This document shows, piece by piece, positions 6,061-9,713 of a stretch of DNA of 9,713 nt (positions are counted from its first letter, which is position 1; every line of letters begins with the position of its first letter). Position numbers and translations under genes: made by a program. Origin of the DNA: CAYGZC01 sp964354225 (GTDB lineage: Bacteria; Bacteroidota; Ignavibacteria; UBA10030; SZUA-254); assembly GCA_964354225.1 (NCBI GenBank), contig CAYGZC010000242.1, positions 1 through 9,713 of the forward strand, given 5' to 3'. Under the pieces are notes generated by a model. It was not told the origin of the DNA. It saw only the letters and a program-made list of their open reading frames with translations, and did no database searches.

Positions 6061-6967
6061 CAACTATCGTTTGTATTTGAGGTTCAGCTTCACCAAGTGT
6101 ATGCTTCCATCGGCGGTGCATCCACAGCCATTGATCGGGATATTTTCGGATATATCTTTCTAATACTGCGGTATGACGGCGCGTTAGTTCCTTTACATTT
6201 TCTTTATTATATCCGTCCAAATCTGAAAATGGAATTTCTTCCAATACAACTTCGTAAGTGCCGTCATCCTGACGAATTATAAAACCAATCTGCAGCGGAG
6301 CTTTGCTTCTTAGAGCAAAGACAGCCGGTCCCTGATGAGTTGTTACCATGCGACCGAAAAATTCTACATACACACCTTCCGGACTGGCACTCTGATCTGG
6401 GGCGATAGCAACAATCCCGCCGCTTTGCAAAGTTCGGATGATTTCACGAACAGACATTCCCATAGGTATAACCTTGTTTCCAAAAATACAACGATGACGA
6501 TTAATTATTTTATCCACGAGCCGATTATCCTGTGTTTGAACAACAATAGTAATTGGTATTTTACTTAGGTAAGCTATACTGAGCGCGATAAGCTCCCAAT
6601 TTCCAAAATGACCAGAAAGCATCACCATTCCCTTGCCAGCAGAAAAACCCGATAGCATGAGATCAATATTTTTCGGCTTAACAAGTTTTCGGATAATATC
6701 ATCCTTGAGATTCGGAAACCAAAGCAACTCAATAAGCGAGATCCCCATATTGCGGAATGCCCCCAATGCTATCGAATTTAACTCGGCTTTATTTATTTCA
6801 GGAAATGCATGACGGAGATTATCAAAAGTGATCCGACGCCGCTCATTCAGCAAGTAGAAGGCAATACTACCAAAATAGTAACCTAAACGCTGAGCAGATT
6901 TCAACGGCAGCGCAAGGACGAACCATTTGAACAATTGAAATAAAATAAACTCTATTCGATATCGCAT
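6047..6967 (-). CDS. LpxL/HtrB-family lipid A acyltransferase
   Basis: 306 residues, close to the family norm. These inner-membrane enzymes transfer a secondary acyl chain from acyl-ACP to the lipid A precursor. A membrane-associating N-terminus (residues 5-40) is followed by ITFDNLRHAFPE (46-57), the catalytic HxxxxE motif in SGHFGNWEL (H120, E125), then VQTQDNRLVDKIINRHR (143-159), IAPDQSASPEGVYVEFFG (188-205) and TTHQGPAVFALRSKAPL (209-225). The C-terminus carries YPDQWLWMHRRWK (276-288), a late family signature. Whether it acts on lipid A or on another lipid (some relatives acylate phosphatidylinositol mannosides or aminolipids) is not shown by sequence alone, but the heptosyltransferase directly downstream supports LPS. 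The ATG at 6967 lies nine bases after the previous gene's stop; AGG about ten bases upstream is a modest ribosome binding site. Confidence 0.9.
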   Translation of the reverse strand: MRYRIEFILFQLFKWFVLALPLKSAQRLGYYFGSIAFYLLNERRRITFDNLRHAFPEINKAELNSIALGAFRNMGISLIELLWFPNLKDDIIRKLVKPKNIDLMLSGFSAGKGMVMLSGHFGNWELIALSIAYLSKIPITIVVQTQDNRLVDKIINRHRCIFGNKVIPMGMSVREIIRTLQSGGIVAIAPDQSASPEGVYVEFFGRMVTTHQGPAVFALRSKAPLQIGFIIRQDDGTYEVVLEEIPFSDLDGYNKENVKELTRRHTAVLERYIRKYPDQWLWMHRRWKHTLGEAEPQIQTIVDATN

Positions 6968-6976
6968 GACAACAAC

Positions 6977-8374
6977 CTATCGCATCCTCATGGCATAATG
7001 ATTGTACCAATCTTGATCATGGAGTTCATCTCTATGGGTTGAATGTGCAAGTATATAATTACCCAGTGCGTCCCGATCGACAAAAATAAATATTACACCA
7101 CCCTGGATATCGGGATAGTGCCAGATTTCATAAGGATTACTCTCTGATGTGCTTGGAAAGCGTTCTATCTCATCATATTGTCCGTATACGATATAAATAC
7201 GTCCACGGTCTGTTTTCCATCCTTCTCTGAAACCTGATGTAAACTGTTCATTAACATACTCAACACGCTTGTAATAAGCTTCCTCAACTTTATCACTTTG
7301 TGTTTGCCTATCAGTGATGCGGCGCTTCCAAAAATCATATAAAAATTTTTGTTTTGCTTTAAGCTCGGTGAGCTTGTCATATTGATCGCGCTCGAAGCTG
7401 GAAGCAATATAACGCGCTTGATCAAATAAATTGTTGATATCTTTCTCACTTAGCACTGCATACTTACTTCCCATAAAATCAGAGCCGGTTGGACTAAGAG
7501 AGGAATCGGGAACCGAGCCGTACTTGTAAATAAATAATCGTTTGTCGGTAGCGGTTAATATATTTTTCAGGGTGTCCATCAGCGATACCCGAAAAAGATA
7601 TGCACCGGTTCTGAGAGGGGTTAGATTTACTGTGCCAACTTCAACACTTGAATTATATAACCGGGGTTTCGTTTTATCATTCGTGATGATCTCTTTCCCT
7701 GAGGCATCAATTACCGATGTTCGAACGATAAAATTCTTTTGATCATTATTTTTAAGAAGGTTATAAACAGTTGTGTAATAATACATAATCGGTAAACCGC
7801 TTCCGTACAGTCTGCTCGGATTTGGCAATACCTCAAGTGTGTTTTTATAAAATAACGATTGTTTATCGGTAGAAGGCTGAATGGATGTACAGAATTCTAT
7901 ATCGCTAAAAAATTCTTTATCGGTTGGATAACTGACGATATTTAATGGAGTAACAAAGTTATCTCGCCTTGTCGTATCATTGACATCTTCGCAGAGAAGA
8001 TGGATTGTATAATCACCGGGCGGTAAAGCAACCGACTGGAGACCGAGTAATGTTTGCGGTCTGATAAATCCTTTACTACTATCTATAACGTGTGTAATGT
8101 ACCAATCTTTATCCGCAATGATTTGGCTATTTCGCCGAATCTCCCATTTCATATTTGCTTTGCCAACATAACGTCCGGAATCGAGTTTGTACGCAAGCAT
8201 ATTTTCACGTACACCGTAATACATTTCTAAATAAACTTGCGTTGAATCTGCATAGAATCGAGCGACATCTACATCGAGCTTGAATTCAATATTACTTTTT
8301 ATGATATCTTGTGAATATATCCCGGTATGCAACAATAAGATGAAAACAAAAGGCATCCAATAAATTTTTCTCAA
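6977..8374 (-). CDS. GWxTD domain-containing exported protein (TTG start)
   Basis: 465 residues. A signal peptide is clear: positive RK, a hydrophobic core, then a cut near residues 20-22 (HTGIYSQD). Residues about 25-290 look like beta-sandwich domains rich in short strands (for example LPPGDYTIHLLCEDVNDT, LRTGAYLFRVSLMD). Residues 310-380 are charged and helical. The GWxTD domain begins at GWKTDRGRIYIVYGQYDEIE (385-404) and continues through YEIWHYPDIQGGVIFIFVDR and the ending HDQDWYNHY. The domain is known from Bacteroidota and neighbouring phyla but its function is not established. The start is TTG at 8374: AGGGGA lies seven bases upstream, whereas the first internal ATG (8356) has no such site and would cut the signal peptide. 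It lies three bases after the yjbQ stop, and the lipid A and LPS genes follow, which suggests an envelope role. Confidence 0.88.
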   Translation of the reverse strand: MRKIYWMPFVFILLLHTGIYSQDIIKSNIEFKLDVDVARFYADSTQVYLEMYYGVRENMLAYKLDSGRYVGKANMKWEIRRNSQIIADKDWYITHVIDSSKGFIRPQTLLGLQSVALPPGDYTIHLLCEDVNDTTRRDNFVTPLNIVSYPTDKEFFSDIEFCTSIQPSTDKQSLFYKNTLEVLPNPSRLYGSGLPIMYYYTTVYNLLKNNDQKNFIVRTSVIDASGKEIITNDKTKPRLYNSSVEVGTVNLTPLRTGAYLFRVSLMDTLKNILTATDKRLFIYKYGSVPDSSLSPTGSDFMGSKYAVLSEKDINNLFDQARYIASSFERDQYDKLTELKAKQKFLYDFWKRRITDRQTQSDKVEEAYYKRVEYVNEQFTSGFREGWKTDRGRIYIVYGQYDEIERFPSTSESNPYEIWHYPDIQGGVIFIFVDRDALGNYILAHSTHRDELHDQDWYNHYAMRMR

Positions 8375-8388
8375 AAATCAATCCCCTA
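8375..8388 (-). promoter_or_regulatory. Ribosome binding site that fixes the TTG start of the GWxTD gene
   Basis: AGGGGA on the minus strand (8382-8387) lies seven bases before TTG at 8374 and overlaps the last codons of yjbQ. It is the strongest Shine-Dalgarno match in the operon and is placed for TTG, not for the ATG at 8356. Confidence 0.65.
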
Positions 8389-8791
8389 TAACTTTGACGA
8401 CTACCCGTTTTCTGCGTTGTCCATCAAATTCAGCATAATATATTTGCTGCCATGGACCAAAATCGAGTTTGCCGTCGGTTATTGGAATAATAACTTCGTG
8501 GTGAATTAATAAACTTTTCAAGTGTGCATCTGCATTCGTTTCGCCTGTACGATGATGCCGGTAATTAGGATTAAACGGTGCTAACCTTTCCAACCATTCA
8601 TCAATATCTTTTATAAGACCAGATTCTGCATCGTTGATATAGATACCGGCGGTTATATGCATAGCGGAAACTAAAACAATTCCCTCTTTCACTTTGCTGC
8701 GAGCTACAATTTCTTCAACATCTTTAGTGATATTGAGGTACTCTCGTTTATTTTTTGTTGTGAACCAGAGATATTCAGTTAGATGTTTCAT
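8378..8791 (-). CDS. yjbQ: YjbQ (UPF0047) family protein, annotated as secondary thiamine-phosphate synthase
   Basis: 137 residues, the usual length. Family signatures include VSAMHITAGIYINDAESGL (41-59), a segment with conserved His and Glu, then YRHHRTGETNADAHLKSLLI (77-96) and DGKLDFGPWQQIYYAEFD with GQRRKRVVV (106-132). The conserved histidines and glycine-rich loop make up the presumed active site of a small trimeric cytoplasmic enzyme. A weak thiamine-phosphate synthase activity has been reported for the family, but the physiological reaction is uncertain. It is the first gene of the operon and starts at the ATG at 8791, with AAGG about eleven bases upstream. No thi genes or thiamine riboswitch are visible nearby, so the window gives no extra support for a thiamine role. 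Confidence 0.92.
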   Translation of the reverse strand: MKHLTEYLWFTTKNKREYLNITKDVEEIVARSKVKEGIVLVSAMHITAGIYINDAESGLIKDIDEWLERLAPFNPNYRHHRTGETNADAHLKSLLIHHEVIIPITDGKLDFGPWQQIYYAEFDGQRRKRVVVKVIGD

Positions 8792-8835
8792 AGTATTTTC
8801 AACCTTAACATATTAAAAAAGTATCATAAAGGCAA

Positions 8836-8874
8836 TAAACAAAACGGCATCCCGTAGAAAACAGGATGCCGTTT
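8836..8874 (-). terminator. Hairpin terminator upstream of the yjbQ operon
   Basis: GGATGCCGTTT (8864-8874) pairs exactly with AAACGGCATCC (8842-8852) around an 11-base loop. On the minus strand the stem is followed by TGTTTATTG, a broken T-tract. It faces transcription arriving from the right and would insulate the operon. The nearest minus-strand gene to its right ends at 9525, beyond the transposase remnant, so it may have been separated from its own gene. Confidence 0.6.
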
Positions 8875-8878
8875 AATC

Positions 8879-9270
8879 ATCGATCAGCTTTCAGAGTTGT
8901 TTGTGATGCGAGGAACACCAGACTTCATACACTCATACAATGGAACAGAGTTTACGTCAAAAGTGGTACGAGGATGGTTACAGTGACTTGGTGTGAAGAC
9001 GTTGTTTATTGAGCTGGGCAGTCCCTGGGAGAACGGATACATGGAATCATTTAGTGGAATGCTAAGAGACGAACTTTTGAATGGAGAAATATTTGATACA
9101 GTAACAGAAGCAAGAGTAGTTATAGAACAATGGAGAAGAGAATATAATCAACAAAGAGACCTCACAGCGCTTTGGGATACCGACCACCGGCACCTGAAGC
9201 TTTTCTTTCTGGCCAGGCTAACCAATTGAATCTGAACAAGGAATTAACTATTATTCCCGTTGGTACATAA
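8879..9270 (+). pseudogene. Decayed IS3-family transposase (integrase core, C-terminal part)
   Basis: About 130 codons of the DDE integrase core, from DQLSELFVMRGTP (8882 on) through GSPWENGYMESF with LRDELLNGEIF to PHSALGYRPPAPEAF and QANQLNLNKEL, stopping at TAA 9268-9270. The 5' part of OrfB and all of OrfA are missing. Three lesions stand out. The HSDNG motif reads HSYNG, so the second catalytic aspartate is replaced by tyrosine (TAC at 8936-8938). A CGA-like arginine codon has become TGA at 8984-8986. Two extra bases at 9158-9159 (within AGAGA) shift the frame just before PHSALGYRPP. The catalytic glutamate region survives. The remnant cannot make a working transposase. The longest open piece (8993-9229) is only a fragment between two lesions. 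It is the only plus-strand coding material in the window. Confidence 0.9.
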
Positions 9271-9373
9271 TATGGGAGCAGGTCACTAAACTATAGATAA
9301 TTTCAAATTTAATGTAAGAAAAGGAGGAACAGTATCAAGAAATTTCTTATAAACATATTATATGTGGGGACAT
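8879..9373 (+). mobile_element. 5'-truncated IS3-family insertion sequence remnant
   Basis: The transposase remnant is followed by about 100 bases of AT-rich non-coding sequence. The run ends ATGTGGGGACA at 9363-9373, which would fit a right terminal inverted repeat of the TG...CA type (its complement begins TGTCCCC). The left end is gone: homology begins directly beside the terminator hairpin at 8874. The right boundary is tentative because there is no left end for comparison and no target duplication can be seen. Confidence 0.6.
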
Positions 9374-9390
9374 CCAAAATAAGTTATTAC

Positions 9391-9423
9391 TTGTCATTTC
9401 GAGGAGCAGAGCGACGAGAAATC
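9391..9423 (+). repeat. Palindromic repeat unit D
   Basis: It begins TTGTCATT. The hairpin is TTTC (9397-9400), GAG, GAG, CAGAG (loop), CGA, CGA, GAAA (9418-9421). The four-base outer stem is followed twice by a G.A/A.G tandem mismatch and a G-C pair. It shares GTCA-N4-GA and GAG-N5-CGA with units A and B, and faces unit E. Confidence 0.7.
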
Positions 9424-9441
9424 ATAAAATCCTATTGTCTT

Positions 9442-9480
9442 GAGATTCCTCTCCCGCCTTCGGCGGGATCGGAATGACAA
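9442..9480 (-). repeat. Palindromic repeat unit E
   Basis: Read on the minus strand it starts TTGTCATTCC, then GA, the stem TCCCGCC/GGCGGGA (9462-9468 with 9452-9458) around GAA, then GA and GGAA closing on TTCC. The ends match unit D (TTGTCATT and a GAAATC or GGAATC tail), but the middle is a GC-rich hairpin like the one at 1939-1953. Its TTGTCATT and that of unit D form an exact 8-base inverted repeat (9391-9398 with 9473-9480). Confidence 0.7.
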
Positions 9481-9524
9481 ATTAAAACTTTTTTGACAAC
9501 CTCACACTTAACGAGAGCTTTAAA

Positions 9525-9713
9525 TTACTTTAACAATACCATTTTCTTAATATGCTGATATTGACCTTCGTTCACGACAAGACGATAGAAGTAAATACCT
9601 GAGGCAAATTCGGCAGCATCGAACATTACCTCCTGATAGCCCTCTTCCATTTCCAAATTCTCAAACAATGTCGTAACTTCCCTGCCGAGAACATCATATA
9701 TTTTTAGTGTCAC
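9525..9713 (-). CDS. C-terminal end of a T9SS type A sorting-domain protein (5' part beyond window)
   Basis: Sixty-two codons and a TAA stop; the frame is open to the right edge, so the GTG there is an internal valine rather than a start. The visible part is the second half of a T9SS type A sorting domain: TLKIYDVLGREVTTL, a short acidic loop (ENLEMEEGYQEV), FASGIYFYRLVV and the basic end KKMVLLK. That tail directs Sec-exported proteins to the type IX translocon. The function of the missing N-terminal part cannot be judged. Its last beta-hairpin has nine residues between YRLV and KKM, against fifteen in the other T9SS protein of this window. No clear terminator lies directly after the stop; a palindromic repeat pair follows about 45 bases downstream. 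Confidence 0.88.
   Translation of the reverse strand: MTLKIYDVLGREVTTLFENLEMEEGYQEVMFDAAEFASGIYFYRLVVNEGQYQHIKKMVLLK

Noticed and set aside
8807..8835. Promoter-like TTGCCT, 17 bases, TATGTT before yjbQ
   Set aside because: The start site it predicts would fall at or after the yjbQ ribosome binding site, so the match is probably chance in AT-rich DNA.
8378..8880. Thiamine riboswitch upstream of yjbQ
   Set aside because: The leader is under 90 bases and shows no THI-box elements; it holds only a hairpin terminator.
8993..9229. 78-codon plus-strand frame as an intact gene
   Set aside because: It is only the stretch of the transposase between an in-frame TGA and a frameshift; the last 24 residues are out of frame.

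Overview
The window comes from a fairly AT-rich Gram-negative bacterium of the Bacteroidota/Chlorobiota (FCB) group, probably Ignavibacteria-like. The clues are two proteins ending in type IX secretion (T9SS) type A sorting domains, a GWxTD-domain lipo/envelope-type protein, and LPS-building enzymes. Assignment below phylum level is inference. Every intact protein gene and the one tRNA gene read on the minus strand; only a dead transposase fragment reads on the plus strand.

Layout, left to right. At 1-995 is a MATE multidrug efflux transporter gene whose 3' end lies off the left edge. At 1087-1118 is a terminator for the next gene, 1140-1844, a membrane-anchored TPR protein (YfgM-like). At 1883-1974 is an inverted-repeat-rich spacer directly 3' of tRNA-Arg(CCG), 1979-2052. 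At 2264-2716 is a small basic protein of unknown function. At 2768-4159 is a secreted protein with nine 29-residue YD-type repeats and a T9SS sorting domain. At 4272-4346 is an inverted pair of short palindromic repeats. At 4357-8791 is a tight five-gene operon, transcribed yjbQ, GWxTD protein, LpxL-type acyltransferase, WaaF-type heptosyltransferase, TsaC. At 8836-8874 is a hairpin terminator, and at about 8879-9373 a decayed IS3-family transposase. At 9391-9480 is a second inverted pair of palindromic repeats, and at 9525-9713 the C-terminal end of a second T9SS-exported protein that runs off the right edge.

How the genes fit together. The operon combines lipid A acylation and inner-core LPS heptosylation with a probable envelope GWxTD protein and two housekeeping enzymes (tRNA threonylcarbamoyladenosine synthesis and a YjbQ protein). 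Gaps of 3 to 9 bases and one 14-base overlap suggest a single transcript with coupled translation.

I do not see a new defence, mobile or biosynthetic system. The most interesting material is a family of short palindromic repeats sharing the head GTCA-N4-GA and a hairpin interrupted by a tandem G.A/A.G mismatch. The family occurs as two inverted intergenic pairs, one of them apparently used as the operon terminator, and a related unit appears inserted in frame in the coding sequence of a T9SS sorting domain.
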